Shown here: positions 7,677 to 17,124 of the stretch, piece by piece
Position numbering within the stretch: the stretch's first letter is position 1
Layout: each line of letters opens with the position of its first letter
NCBI GenBank assembly: GCA_937890595.1
Contig: CALADM010000013.1
Location: forward strand, 1 to 64,000
Origin: CAJMNU01 sp905214855
Lineage (GTDB): Bacteria; Bacillota; Clostridia; Lachnospirales; Lachnospiraceae
Length of the DNA: 64,000 nt
Reading direction: 5' to 3'
Program-made: the position numbers and the translations under genes
The notes under the pieces: model-generated
What the model was told of the DNA's origin: nothing
Databases searched by the model: none
What the model saw: only the letters and a program-made list of their open reading frames with translations

Positions 7677-9641
7677 CTAACTGTCCAGTTTTGTACTTGT
7701 TTTTTCTTTTATAAGACCACTCCGATAAGCAGCGATCAGTTCTTTTAAATCCTGAATCTGCAATTTTAATTCTCTTCCCAGATCGGTATCTGCGACCATA
7801 ACCCGATTTTTCATTTTCTCAACAATCTGTACCTTAGGTGTATTTTCCTGCTCTTTTTTAAACGGTTTATGTTCCGCAAGTGCCAGATGTCTGGAATTAT
7901 AGATCAAAGTATAGCCTGCAATTCCCGTTTTTGACTGATATGCCTTAGATAACCCCCCATCAATGACAAACAATTTTCCATTTGCCTTCACAGGAGTTTC
8001 TCCGTCTTTAATTTTTACGGGGACATGTCCATTGATGATGTGAGAACCTTCCAGTGGCAATCCAAAATCTTCCAGAATCTTATTACAATTTTCTTCTTTC
8101 ATACTAAGCTGATAATAAGGATTCATTGTCTCTTTTCCCACTGCCCTGTCTTCCACAAAGTAATGTTCAAAAGTAGTCATCTTGTCTTTTCCAAATACAG
8201 GAGATTTTGACCCACACCACAGATACCACATAAAATCTTTCGCATTTTCACGTTCTTCTCGTGCTTCCTCGTTATCCCCTTTCATAAAATATGCATCCTT
8301 GATCCTCTGTTCAATGTGATCCATCAATGCTTTTCCATAATATGCTTTCCCTTCAAAATACATAGTATCAAAGCTGCCGTCCTTATTCATTGGAATGCAT
8401 CCATGATACAAAAGATTGGAGTTACAGCATTTATACAGACCACCATTTGAATACAAAAATTTAACATGTTTATGCAGCAATTTGCTGTGCTGAAAGGATA
8501 GTGCAAGATTTTGGAGCAAATCTTCCTCTTCCTTTGTCAAAGCCAGCGGGTTTTTCGGATCAATAGTTGGAAAATTCATATCTAACATAGGATATTCTTT
8601 ATCATCAATCTTTACTGTTCCCTTTTCATAATCTATCTTTTCCAACAAAATACGGTCATCCATACAATATCCCGGATGACGCTTTATAATCTGTCCTTCC
8701 ACCTTAAACTGGATCACTGCGATCGCCTTGTGCATCTTTGCTGCCAATCCGGGATCTACAGCATCATAAATATTCTCATCCAAAATATGAGGAATAAAAC
8801 GCTCACATGGATCATTCCTGTAAACACTTGCCGCAAACATGGAAAGAGATCTCAGGTTAATCCCATACCCATCTTCTAAGACATCAAAACTATTATAGCT
8901 GATAGCAATACGCAGCACATTACAGATGCAGGCAAGATTTCCTGTAGAAGCCCCCATCCAAGAAATATCATGATTTCCCCACTGTATATCTACATCATGG
9001 AAATGCATCAATTCTTCCATAATAATATCCGCTCTCGGACCTCTGTCAAAAATATCTCCAATAATATGTAGATTATCAATGGTCAGATTCTGTATCAATT
9101 CACTGAGTGCAATGATAAATTTATCAGCAATCCCACTGTCAATGATGGCATGTATGATCTCAGAATAATACAACTTTTTATTTTCATCTGTATAATCTAC
9201 ATGCAGTAATTCATCAATGGCATACGCAAAATCCTGCGGCATTTTCTTTCTCACCTTGGAACGGCTGTATTTTGAGGAAACATCTTTACAGATCTGAACT
9301 AAACGATACAGTGTGATCCTCTTCCAGTCGTCACTGGCTCTTCCAGACAAAGTCATTTTATTCAGTACTTTTTCCGGATAATAGATCAGATTGGCAAGCT
9401 GTTCCTGCTCTTCCTCTGGAATGATATGTCCAAATGTCTCCTCTATTTTTGCCCGTATGATACCGGACGAACTTCTGAGCAAATGAATAAATGCCTCATA
9501 TTCTCCATGAAGATCACTGAAAAAATACTCTGTCCCTTTAGGAAGACCACATATTGCCGTAAGGTTGATGATCTCACTGGCAGCTGTCTTTACAGTCGGA
9601 TACTCACGGGCCATTAGTTTTAAATAGTCCAGATCTCTCAT
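7677..9641 (-). CDS. fbp: Fructose-1,6-bisphosphatase class III
   Basis: 654 residues, the normal length for the Firmicutes class III enzyme, which converts fructose-1,6-bisphosphate to fructose-6-phosphate in gluconeogenesis. Metallophosphoesterase-type motifs are present: FSDLHGEY near residue 42, IIGDIFDRGPR, WGNHD and INGHVP. GGAGG lies seven bases before the ATG. It appears to be a single-gene unit; the 7482-7676 gap downstream contains no clear terminator. Confidence 0.96.
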   Translation of the reverse strand: MRDLDYLKLMAREYPTVKTAASEIINLTAICGLPKGTEYFFSDLHGEYEAFIHLLRSSSGIIRAKIEETFGHIIPEEEQEQLANLIYYPEKVLNKMTLSGRASDDWKRITLYRLVQICKDVSSKYSRSKVRKKMPQDFAYAIDELLHVDYTDENKKLYYSEIIHAIIDSGIADKFIIALSELIQNLTIDNLHIIGDIFDRGPRADIIMEELMHFHDVDIQWGNHDISWMGASTGNLACICNVLRIAISYNSFDVLEDGYGINLRSLSMFAASVYRNDPCERFIPHILDENIYDAVDPGLAAKMHKAIAVIQFKVEGQIIKRHPGYCMDDRILLEKIDYEKGTVKIDDKEYPMLDMNFPTIDPKNPLALTKEEEDLLQNLALSFQHSKLLHKHVKFLYSNGGLYKCCNSNLLYHGCIPMNKDGSFDTMYFEGKAYYGKALMDHIEQRIKDAYFMKGDNEEAREERENAKDFMWYLWCGSKSPVFGKDKMTTFEHYFVEDRAVGKETMNPYYQLSMKEENCNKILEDFGLPLEGSHIINGHVPVKIKDGETPVKANGKLFVIDGGLSKAYQSKTGIAGYTLIYNSRHLALAEHKPFKKEQENTPKVQIVEKMKNRVMVADTDLGRELKLQIQDLKELIAAYRSGLIKEKTSTKLDS

Positions 9642-9711
9642 TTTTTTTCCTCCATACTCTGTTCCCTCTTATCTATTACTTATATTCCTTATGATACTCA
9701 CCCAACTTGCC

Positions 9712-9759
9712 CCTCTATCTCTATCTTCCTATTACGACGATAGAAATAGAGGACTTTTT
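9712..9759 (+). terminator. Hairpin with T tract on the plus strand, downstream of the DUF1015 gene
   Basis: Fourteen-bp stem (9712-9725 with 9739-9752, one mismatch). TTTTT follows on the plus strand, but no T tract on the minus strand, although the only nearby genes are on the minus strand. It may be a mRNA 3'-end hairpin of the DUF1015 transcript, or end an unseen antisense RNA. Confidence 0.4.
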
Positions 9760-9804
9760 CATATCTTAACAAAAATATGCAGATCTGTCACTCTCCAAAT
9801 GGAT

Positions 9805-11046
9805 TCATGCATCTAATGGATGGATAAACAGCCCGCTTCGCAGCTTTGGCTCAAACCATGTAGATTTTGGCGGCATCAACCGTCCGGCATCTGCTACACA
9901 AAACAATTCCTCTATGGAAGTCGGATACATAGAAAATGCCACTGCCATATCTTCATTCACACGGCGTTCCAGTTCTTTTAATCCTCGGATTCCTCCTATA
10001 AAATCAATTCTGTCATCTGTTCTAGGATCCTGAATTCCCAAAACAGGAGCCAGCAATGCATTTTGAAGCACCGATACATCCAATCCCTCTACTGGATCTT
10101 CACTCTGTATCTTGGATTTTGCTGTCAGCTTATACCACTCTCCCATAAAATACATGCCAAATGTCCCTTTTTCTTCAGGTTGAAACGGATATTTCCCCTT
10201 TTTTTCCACTTCAAATACCTCTTGGATCTTTTGAAAGAAATCTTTTTCAGACAATCCATTGATATCTTTTACCACTCGGTTGTATGGTAAAATCTTTAAT
10301 TCTTCATCAGGAAACAATACAGAAAGGAATTCATTATATCCCTCATCTCCTGTTGTCTTCGGATTTTCTTTTCGTCTCTTTAACCCAACTTTTACCGCAG
10401 AGGCTGCCCGATGATGCCCATCTGCAATATAAGTAGCCGGAATTTCTGCAAATAGCTTCTCCAGTCCTTGTGTAACTTCTGCTTCCTTAATTTTCCAAAC
10501 AGTATGTCCAATCCCATCTTCTGAAACAAAATCATACAATGGCTCTTCTTCCATTTCTCTCCTTAAAATTTCACGGATCTTGGCATTGGCACGGTATGCC
10601 AAAAAAATCGGTCCTGTCTGGGCATTCACAGTATCCACATGGCGAATCCTATCCAGTTCTTTTTCTTCTCTGGTATTCTCATGTTTTTTTATGATTCCAT
10701 CCACATAATCATCCACAGAGGAACATGCGACCAACCCTGTCTGGCTTCTTCCATCCATCACCAGACGATAAATATAATATGCTGCATTCTCATCACGCAG
10801 GTACACTCCCTCTTTAATCTGTTCCTGAAGCATATCTTTTGCCTTTTGATATACTTCATCTGCATACATGTCATACTCATCTGCAAACTGTGTTTCTGGA
10901 CGGTCAATATTCAAAAAAGACAGCGGTTCTTTCTTTGCTGCCTCTTTTGCCTCTTTTCTGCTATAAACGTCATAAGGCAGCGCTGCCACACGGGAAACCA
11001 CTGCCTTTTCTGGACGAATACACACAAATGGTCTTACTCTTGTCAT
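9805..11046 (-). CDS. DUF1015 family protein, linked to serine biosynthesis
   Basis: 413 residues. It carries the family's hallmark ADGHHR motif, which resembles the DGHHR active-site motif of ParB/sulfiredoxin-fold proteins such as the free-serine kinases SerK and SbnI. It is the last gene of a serC-serA-DUF1015 run, and no phosphoserine phosphatase (serB) is in the window. A role in phosphoserine/serine interconversion is a reasonable but unproven inference. GGAGGG sits six bases before the second ATG (MTRVRPF), which is taken as the start. A 146-base gap with a near-perfect palindrome separates it from serA. Confidence 0.85.
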   Translation of the reverse strand: MTRVRPFVCIRPEKAVVSRVAALPYDVYSRKEAKEAAKKEPLSFLNIDRPETQFADEYDMYADEVYQKAKDMLQEQIKEGVYLRDENAAYYIYRLVMDGRSQTGLVACSSVDDYVDGIIKKHENTREEKELDRIRHVDTVNAQTGPIFLAYRANAKIREILRREMEEEPLYDFVSEDGIGHTVWKIKEAEVTQGLEKLFAEIPATYIADGHHRAASAVKVGLKRRKENPKTTGDEGYNEFLSVLFPDEELKILPYNRVVKDINGLSEKDFFQKIQEVFEVEKKGKYPFQPEEKGTFGMYFMGEWYKLTAKSKIQSEDPVEGLDVSVLQNALLAPVLGIQDPRTDDRIDFIGGIRGLKELERRVNEDMAVAFSMYPTSIEELFCVADAGRLMPPKSTWFEPKLRSGLFIHPLDA

Positions 11047-11134
11047 ACCCATCCCTCCTCTTTTATTTTTTATACATTACCCATACCTCTTTGCTTTGTC
11101 TGTAAATAATATAAAGCCTGTCTCTGGGAATATC

Positions 11135-11164
11135 TGTGTACAGGGGCAATTGCTCCTGTACACA
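11135..11164. repeat. 30-bp near-perfect palindrome between serA and DUF1015
   Basis: TGTGTACAGG (11135-11144) and CCTGTACACA (11155-11164) flank GCAATTGC. Only the pair 11145/11154 departs from symmetry, and it would be G-U in RNA. No T tract follows on either strand, so an operator or an mRNA processing hairpin is more likely than a terminator. Confidence 0.6.
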
Positions 11165-11192
11165 AAATCACATCCCTATTTTCGGGTATTTT

Positions 11193-12359
11193 CTATTCTG
11201 TAAGCACACGCACACGCAAAACTCCATCAATTGCCTGTAACTTTTCTTTCAGATCTGATGTCACATCAGCTTCCACATCCATCATTGTATATGCAACACT
11301 ATCACGTCCCTTGTTGGTCATATCTTCAATGTTAATGCCAGCTGCCGCCAAAACTCCCGTGATCTGACCGATCATATTGGGGATATTCTTGTGAAGGACT
11401 GCTACACGGCTTGCTGTTTTCTTCACTCCCATATCACAGCTTGGATAGTTCACGGAGTTGCGTATATTACCATTTTCCAGATAATCCATCAACTCTTTTA
11501 CTGCCATCACTGCACAATTGTCCTCAGACTCTTCTGTAGAAGCTCCCAGATGCGGAATTGCAATTACATGAGGCATATGTACTACCTTTGGATTCGGGAA
11601 ATCTGTTACATACTTCGCCACTTTTCCAGACTCCAATGCTGCCGCAAGTGCATCATCGTCTACCAAAAGATCTCTTGCAAAGTTAAGAAGTACCACCCCA
11701 TTTTTCATCTCTTCCAGAGTATCAGCAGAAATCATATGTTTTGTATTATCTTTCAAAGGAACATGAATGGTAATATAATCACATTCTTTATAAATTATGT
11801 CTACAGAAGTGATATGTTTTACGTCTCTGGAAAGCATCCACGCTGCATTGACAGAAATATATGGATCATATCCATAGACTTCCATTCCCAATGCCGCTGC
11901 TGCATTGGCTACCTCTGCACCGATCGCACCAAGACCGATCACACCCAGTTTTTTCCCTTTGATCTCACATCCTGCAAATGCTTTTTTACCTTTTTCTACT
12001 GCCTTTGCGATAGCCGGATCTTCTTTGATACTCTTACACCACTCAATACCACCTGTAATATCTCTGGATGCCAAGAAAAGCCCTGCCAAAACCAATTCTT
12101 TTACACCATTTGCATTTGCTCCTGGTGTGTTAAATACCACAATTCCATTCTGTGCACATTTATCCAGCGGAATATTATTGACTCCAGCACCAGCTCTTGC
12201 CACTGCCAAAAGTTCTTTTGGAAGTTCCATCTCATGCATGGATGCGCTGCGCACCAAAACTCCCTGAGCACCCTCTGTCTCTGTCACCATAGTATAGTCT
12301 TCTGTAAACAGATCTGTCCCCAATTTAGAAATTGGGTTTAAGCAATGAATCTTTCTCAT
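11193..12359 (-). CDS. serA: D-3-phosphoglycerate dehydrogenase
   Basis: 388 residues. It oxidises 3-phosphoglycerate with NAD, the first step of serine synthesis. The NAD-binding GVIGLGAIGAEVA block lies near residue 140, the catalytic-His segment HLGASTEESEDN near 270, and a C-terminal ACT domain (about 318-388) probably binds serine for feedback control. GGGAGG lies eight bases before the start. It follows serC by 18 bases, so they form an operon. Confidence 0.95.
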   Translation of the reverse strand: MRKIHCLNPISKLGTDLFTEDYTMVTETEGAQGVLVRSASMHEMELPKELLAVARAGAGVNNIPLDKCAQNGIVVFNTPGANANGVKELVLAGLFLASRDITGGIEWCKSIKEDPAIAKAVEKGKKAFAGCEIKGKKLGVIGLGAIGAEVANAAAALGMEVYGYDPYISVNAAWMLSRDVKHITSVDIIYKECDYITIHVPLKDNTKHMISADTLEEMKNGVVLLNFARDLLVDDDALAAALESGKVAKYVTDFPNPKVVHMPHVIAIPHLGASTEESEDNCAVMAVKELMDYLENGNIRNSVNYPSCDMGVKKTASRVAVLHKNIPNMIGQITGVLAAAGINIEDMTNKGRDSVAYTMMDVEADVTSDLKEKLQAIDGVLRVRVLTE

Positions 12360-12377
12360 ACTGCCATCCTCCCCTCA

Positions 12378-13460
12378 CTACAGATTCTTTTCCTCAAACT
12401 CTCTCATAAATGCGACCAACTTCTCTACTCCCTCGATCGGCATCGCATTATAAATACTCGCTCTCATACCTCCTACTGTTCTGTGACCTTTCAAATTCAC
12501 AAAACCTGCTGCCGCTGCCTCTTTTACAAACTTTGCATCCAGTTCTTCATTTCCTGTCACAAATGGTACATTCATCAAAGAACGGTCTTCTTTCACAACA
12601 GTACCATGGAACAGCTTACTTTCATCCAGAAAATCGTAGAGAATCTTTGCTTTTTTCTCATTATATTCTTTCATTGTAGCAAGCCCGCCACGTTTTTTTA
12701 ACCACTGAAAGACTTTCCCACAAATATAGATTCCATAAGCTGGAGGTGTGTTATAAAGAGATTTTGCATCTGCATGGATTTTATACTGCATCATGGTCGG
12801 AGTTCCCTCAAGTACATCTTCAGTGATCAGATCTTCACGAATGATTGCGATCACAACCCCCGCTGGTCCAATATTCTTCTGTACACCACCATAGATCATT
12901 CCATATTTTGTTACATCAACAGGTTCTGACAAGAAACAGGAGGAAACATCTGCAACCAATGGTTTACCCTTGGTATTTGGCAATGTTTTAAATTTAGTTC
13001 CATAAATGGTATTGTTTTCACAGATGTATACATAGTCCGCATCCTCAGAAACTGGCAGATCGGAGCAATCTGGAATGTAAGTAAAGGTCTTATCCGCACT
13101 GGAAGCGATGGCATTTACATCACCATATTTCTTTGCTTCTTGGTATGCTTTCTTTGCCCACTGCCCTGTGATGATATAATCTGCTTTCTTATTTTTCATC
13201 AGATTCATCGGGATCATGGCAAACTGTAAAGAAGCTCCTCCCTGCAGAAACAGCACTTTATAGTTATCTGGAATATTCATAAGTTCCCTAAGATCCGCTT
13301 CTGCTGTGTTGATAATTTCCTCAAAAGCCTTTGAACGGTGACTCATCTCCATAACGGACATCCCAGTTTCCTTATAATCCAGCATCTCTGCCGCAGCTTC
13401 CTTGAGTACCTCTTCCGGCAAAACGGCCGGACCTGCTGAAAAATTATACACTCTGCTCAT
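12378..13460 (-). CDS. serC: Phosphoserine aminotransferase
   Basis: 360-residue PLP enzyme that converts 3-phosphohydroxypyruvate plus glutamate to O-phosphoserine. The NFSAGPAVLPEEV N-terminus, the QGGAS phosphate-binding turn, and GGVQKNIGPAG with the PLP lysine identify it. Length is normal. GGGAGG precedes the ATG. It begins the serC-serA-DUF1015 operon. The 99-base gap upstream of it holds a hairpin but no clear promoter. Confidence 0.96.
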   Translation of the reverse strand: MSRVYNFSAGPAVLPEEVLKEAAAEMLDYKETGMSVMEMSHRSKAFEEIINTAEADLRELMNIPDNYKVLFLQGGASLQFAMIPMNLMKNKKADYIITGQWAKKAYQEAKKYGDVNAIASSADKTFTYIPDCSDLPVSEDADYVYICENNTIYGTKFKTLPNTKGKPLVADVSSCFLSEPVDVTKYGMIYGGVQKNIGPAGVVIAIIREDLITEDVLEGTPTMMQYKIHADAKSLYNTPPAYGIYICGKVFQWLKKRGGLATMKEYNEKKAKILYDFLDESKLFHGTVVKEDRSLMNVPFVTGNEELDAKFVKEAAAAGFVNLKGHRTVGGMRASIYNAMPIEGVEKLVAFMREFEEKNL

Positions 13461-13496
13461 TGCTATTTCCTCCCTTTTCTTTATTTATGATTCCAA

Positions 13497-13528
13497 CATA
13501 GGTATCTGTGTTTGCACGGATACCTATG
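13497..13528 (-). terminator. Hairpin between ilvB and serC
   Basis: Perfect ten-bp stem CATAGGTATC/GATACCTATG (13497-13506, 13519-13528), 31 bases after the ilvB stop. There is no proper T tract, so termination would be partial. It may separate the branched-chain block from the serine block. Confidence 0.5.
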
Positions 13529-13559
13529 CCTTATTTCCTATTCCTGTCTTCTTGTGCAT

Positions 13560-15260
13560 TTATCGGATCTGATCAGAAGATTTAATCTCCAAATCTGTCT
13601 CGTCAAATGCATCTGCAATCGGAGCACCTGCCGGAACCATTGGAAATACCTTATCATCGCAATCGATCTGACAATCGATAACAACTGGAATATTTAACTC
13701 AATCGCTTCCCTGAGTACAGGTTCCAGTTCTTCTTTTTTCGTCACCCGATATGCTTTTGCTCCCATTGCTTCACCTAATTTTACAAAATCCACATAGTCA
13801 TTTAATACCGTATGCGAATATCTCTTGCCATAGAACAAAGTCTGCCACTGGCGAACCATTCCCAATACATGATTATTGATAACTACCTGTATGATCGGAA
13901 TATTATATCTGGTTGCTGTCGCAATCTCGTTCATATTCATACGGAAGCATCCATCTCCCGCAATGTTGATCACTGTTTTATCACGGCATCCCATCTTTGC
14001 ACCAATAGAAGCTCCAAGACCATATCCCATTGTTCCTAAGCCTCCTGATGTCAAAAATGTGCGAGGTTTTTTGTATTTATAATACTGTGCCGCCCACATC
14101 TGATGCTGTCCTACTTCTGTTGTGATAATGGCATCTCCCTCTGTCACATTATAAATAGTTTCTATGATGAACGGACCTGTCAGCGTGTCCTTATTATAAC
14201 GCAGCGGATACATATCTTTCATTCTCTCAATATGTGCGATCCATTCATCATGATTCTGAGGATCTAAACGTGCATTCAAACGACGTAAGATCACTTTAAG
14301 ATCTCCAATGATGCTGGAATCAATCATAATATTCTTATTGATCTCCACCTCATCCACATCAAACTGAAGAATTTTTGCATTTTTTGCAAATTTAGATGCA
14401 TTTCCTACAACACGGTCACTAAATCTCGCTCCGGCAACGATCAAAAGATCAGCTTCTGTCACACCAAAATTAGAAGTTTTTGTTCCATGCATTCCGATCA
14501 TTCCTGTGTACAGTTCATCTGTACCATCAAATGCACCTTTTCCCATCAGTGTATCTGCCACTGGTGCTTGGATTTTCTTTGCAAAAGCACGAAGCTCATC
14601 GGATGCATCGGATACGATTGCTCCGCCTCCCACTAAGATAAACGGTTTTTTTGCCTTGTGGATCATCTCCACTGCACGGTTCAAATCTTCTTCTGTTATA
14701 GTGTCTTTCTGCCTTTCAATTTCCTGTGGCTCCAGATATTCATATTCACACTTTGCAGCTGTCACATCTTTTGTGATATCCACAAGAACCGGTCCTGGTC
14801 TTCCACTCTTTGCAATCTGAAATGCCCGACGCAGTGTTTTTGCCAGCTTTGTCACATCTTTTACAATAAAATTATGCTTTGTGATCGGCATCGTCACGCC
14901 GGCAATATCAATTTCTTGAAAGCTGTCTTTTCCCAAAAGATTCACGGGCACATTGCAGGTGATCGCCACCATAGGGATAGAATCCATATATGCCGTTGCA
15001 ATACCTGTAACCAAATTCGTTGCACCAGGTCCGGAGGTTGCCATGCAGACTCCCACCTTTCCCGTTGCTCTCGCATATCCATCTGCCGCATGTGCCGCTC
15101 CCTGTTCATGGGAAGTCAAAATATGCGTAATTTCATTCTGATGTTGATACAGAGCATCGTAAATATTCAAGATCGTACCACCCGGATAACCAAATACAGT
15201 ATCTACCCCCTGCTCTTTCAAACACTCTATTACAATTTCAGAACCTGTTAAAATTTCCAT
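13560..15260 (-). CDS. ilvB: Acetolactate synthase large (catalytic) subunit
   Basis: 566 residues. A TPP/FAD enzyme that condenses pyruvate to acetolactate or acetohydroxybutyrate in valine, leucine and isoleucine synthesis. The catalytic-Glu region SHEQGAAHAADGYAR is near the N-terminus and the TPP motif GDGCFRMNMNE near the C-terminus. I start it at MEILTGSEIV, with AGGAAGGGG just upstream; the longer frame runs back into ilvD. Seventeen bases separate it from ilvD. The regulatory subunit gene ilvN is not adjacent; serC follows instead. Confidence 0.95.
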   Translation of the reverse strand: MEILTGSEIVIECLKEQGVDTVFGYPGGTILNIYDALYQHQNEITHILTSHEQGAAHAADGYARATGKVGVCMATSGPGATNLVTGIATAYMDSIPMVAITCNVPVNLLGKDSFQEIDIAGVTMPITKHNFIVKDVTKLAKTLRRAFQIAKSGRPGPVLVDITKDVTAAKCEYEYLEPQEIERQKDTITEEDLNRAVEMIHKAKKPFILVGGGAIVSDASDELRAFAKKIQAPVADTLMGKGAFDGTDELYTGMIGMHGTKTSNFGVTEADLLIVAGARFSDRVVGNASKFAKNAKILQFDVDEVEINKNIMIDSSIIGDLKVILRRLNARLDPQNHDEWIAHIERMKDMYPLRYNKDTLTGPFIIETIYNVTEGDAIITTEVGQHQMWAAQYYKYKKPRTFLTSGGLGTMGYGLGASIGAKMGCRDKTVINIAGDGCFRMNMNEIATATRYNIPIIQVVINNHVLGMVRQWQTLFYGKRYSHTVLNDYVDFVKLGEAMGAKAYRVTKKEELEPVLREAIELNIPVVIDCQIDCDDKVFPMVPAGAPIADAFDETDLEIKSSDQIR

Positions 15261-15277
15261 ATCATACCCCTTCCTGA

Positions 15278-16948
15278 CTATCTTTTTGGAATCTCTAACA
15301 CAGCTCCGCGGTTTCCGCTGGTTACCATGGAAGCATAGCGCGCCAGATATCCTGTTGTTACCTTTGGCTCTCTTGGCTGCCATTCAGTGCGCCTCTTTGC
15401 CATTTCCTCATCTGAAACTCTAAGGTTTAATCTATTTTCATTGATATCGATTTCTATAATATCTCCTTCTTTTACCAGTGCGATCGGTCCTCCCACTGCC
15501 GCTTCTGGGGAAACATGCCCAATAGAAGCCCCTCTTGAAGCACCGCTGAAACGTCCATCCGTGATCAGTGCCACCGTAGACCCTAATCCCATACCTGCAA
15601 TTGCGGAAGTTGGATTTAACATTTCTCTCATACCCGGACCACCTTTTGGTCCTTCATAACGGATCACAACCACATCCCCTGCTACAATCTTACCACCTTT
15701 GATCGCTGAGATCGCATCTTCTTCGCAATCAAAAACTCTTGCCGGTCCTTCATGTTTTAACATCTCAGGTGCAACGGCAGAACGCTTTACCACTGCGGTG
15801 TCTGGTGCTAAGTTTCCTTTTAATACAGCAATCCCGCCTGTCTGGCTATATGGATTGTCAATCGGACGGATCACCTCAGTATTACGGTTTGCACTGCACT
15901 GAATATTCTCACCAACCGTCTTTCCTGTCACTGTCATGCAATCCAGATTCAGTAAATCTTTCTTAGCTAACTCATTCATCACTGCATAGACACCGCCTGC
16001 TTCGTTCAAATCTTCCATGTAAGTCGGACCTGCCGGTGCCAGATGACACAGATTCGGAGTCTTAGCACTCATCTCATTGACCAGTTCCATGTTCAGGTCA
16101 ATGCCTGCCTCATGTGCAATTGCGGGCAAATGCAGCATACTGTTGGTAGAACATCCCAATGCCATATCTACTGTCAAGGCGTTTAAGAATGCCTCTTTTG
16201 TCATGATATCTCTTGGACAGATATTTTTCTCATACATCTCCATAACTTTCATACCAGCATGTTTTGCCAGTTTGATACGCTCAGAATATACTGCCGGAAT
16301 CGTTCCATTGCCCTGAAGTCCCATTCCAAGAGCTTCTGTCAAGCAATTCATACTATTAGCAGTATACATACCAGAACAAGAACCACAAGTAGGACAGGTT
16401 TTATTCTCAAATTCCTGTACATCTTCCTCTGTCATAGTTCCAGCTGCATAAGAACCAACTGCTTCAAACATACTGGATAGACTTCTCTTCTGACCATGTA
16501 CATGTCCGGCAAGCATCGGACCGCCGCTGACAAACACAGTAGGTATATTAATACGCGCTGCTGCCATCAAAAGCCCCGGTACATTTTTATCACAGTTCGG
16601 AATCATAACCAGTGCATCAAATTGATGTGCCAGTGCCATACACTCTGTAGAATCTGCGATCAGATCTCTTGTTACCAAAGAATACTTCATTCCGATATGT
16701 CCCATAGCGATTCCATCACACACTGCAATTGCCGGAAAAACCACCGGTGTTCCGCCTGCCATTGCGACTCCCAGTTTGACAGCTTCTGTGATCTTATCCA
16801 GATTCATATGCCCCGGAACAATTTCATTATAGGAACTCACGATTCCTACCATCGGGCGTTTCATCTCTTCTGCTGTCATTCCAAGAGCATTAAATAAAGA
16901 ACGATGCGGTGCCTGCTGCATCCCTTTTTTCACATTGTCACTTTTCAT
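15278..16948 (-). CDS. ilvD: Dihydroxy-acid dehydratase
   Basis: 556 residues. It dehydrates dihydroxyisovalerate and dihydroxymethylvalerate to 2-keto acids using an Fe-S cluster. Cys ligands are visible in NCDKNVPG and in TCPTCGSCSGMYTANSM. The GRFSGASRG segment and the length match the family. The 176-base gap from leuB includes a TTGACA-like sequence but no convincing -10 box or T-box leader. It forms an operon with ilvB. Confidence 0.96.
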   Translation of the reverse strand: MKSDNVKKGMQQAPHRSLFNALGMTAEEMKRPMVGIVSSYNEIVPGHMNLDKITEAVKLGVAMAGGTPVVFPAIAVCDGIAMGHIGMKYSLVTRDLIADSTECMALAHQFDALVMIPNCDKNVPGLLMAAARINIPTVFVSGGPMLAGHVHGQKRSLSSMFEAVGSYAAGTMTEEDVQEFENKTCPTCGSCSGMYTANSMNCLTEALGMGLQGNGTIPAVYSERIKLAKHAGMKVMEMYEKNICPRDIMTKEAFLNALTVDMALGCSTNSMLHLPAIAHEAGIDLNMELVNEMSAKTPNLCHLAPAGPTYMEDLNEAGGVYAVMNELAKKDLLNLDCMTVTGKTVGENIQCSANRNTEVIRPIDNPYSQTGGIAVLKGNLAPDTAVVKRSAVAPEMLKHEGPARVFDCEEDAISAIKGGKIVAGDVVVIRYEGPKGGPGMREMLNPTSAIAGMGLGSTVALITDGRFSGASRGASIGHVSPEAAVGGPIALVKEGDIIEIDINENRLNLRVSDEEMAKRRTEWQPREPKVTTGYLARYASMVTSGNRGAVLEIPKR

Positions 16949-17124
16949 ATATTATCCTGCTATTAAAATATGTACGCCTTATACATACCAGATGATTGAC
17001 GATCCATATTCTAACCAATTGTCAATATAGATCTATACCATTCTCCTAAGATTTAGAGATAGGCTCTTATCATCCCAATAGCTTTTCCTTTCTTAAGATT
17101 ATTATAAGGGAAAAATCTGCCACA

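Noticed and set aside
11391..12341. 316-aa open frame on the plus strand
   Set aside because: Lies fully opposite serA, is Cys/His/Ile-rich nonsense without ribosome site or family features; it is a shadow of serA.
16949..17124. T-box or other amino-acid leader before ilvD
   Set aside because: No T-box sequence, specifier stem or terminator/antiterminator pair could be recognised; the leaders of leuB and serC are also too short or lack it.
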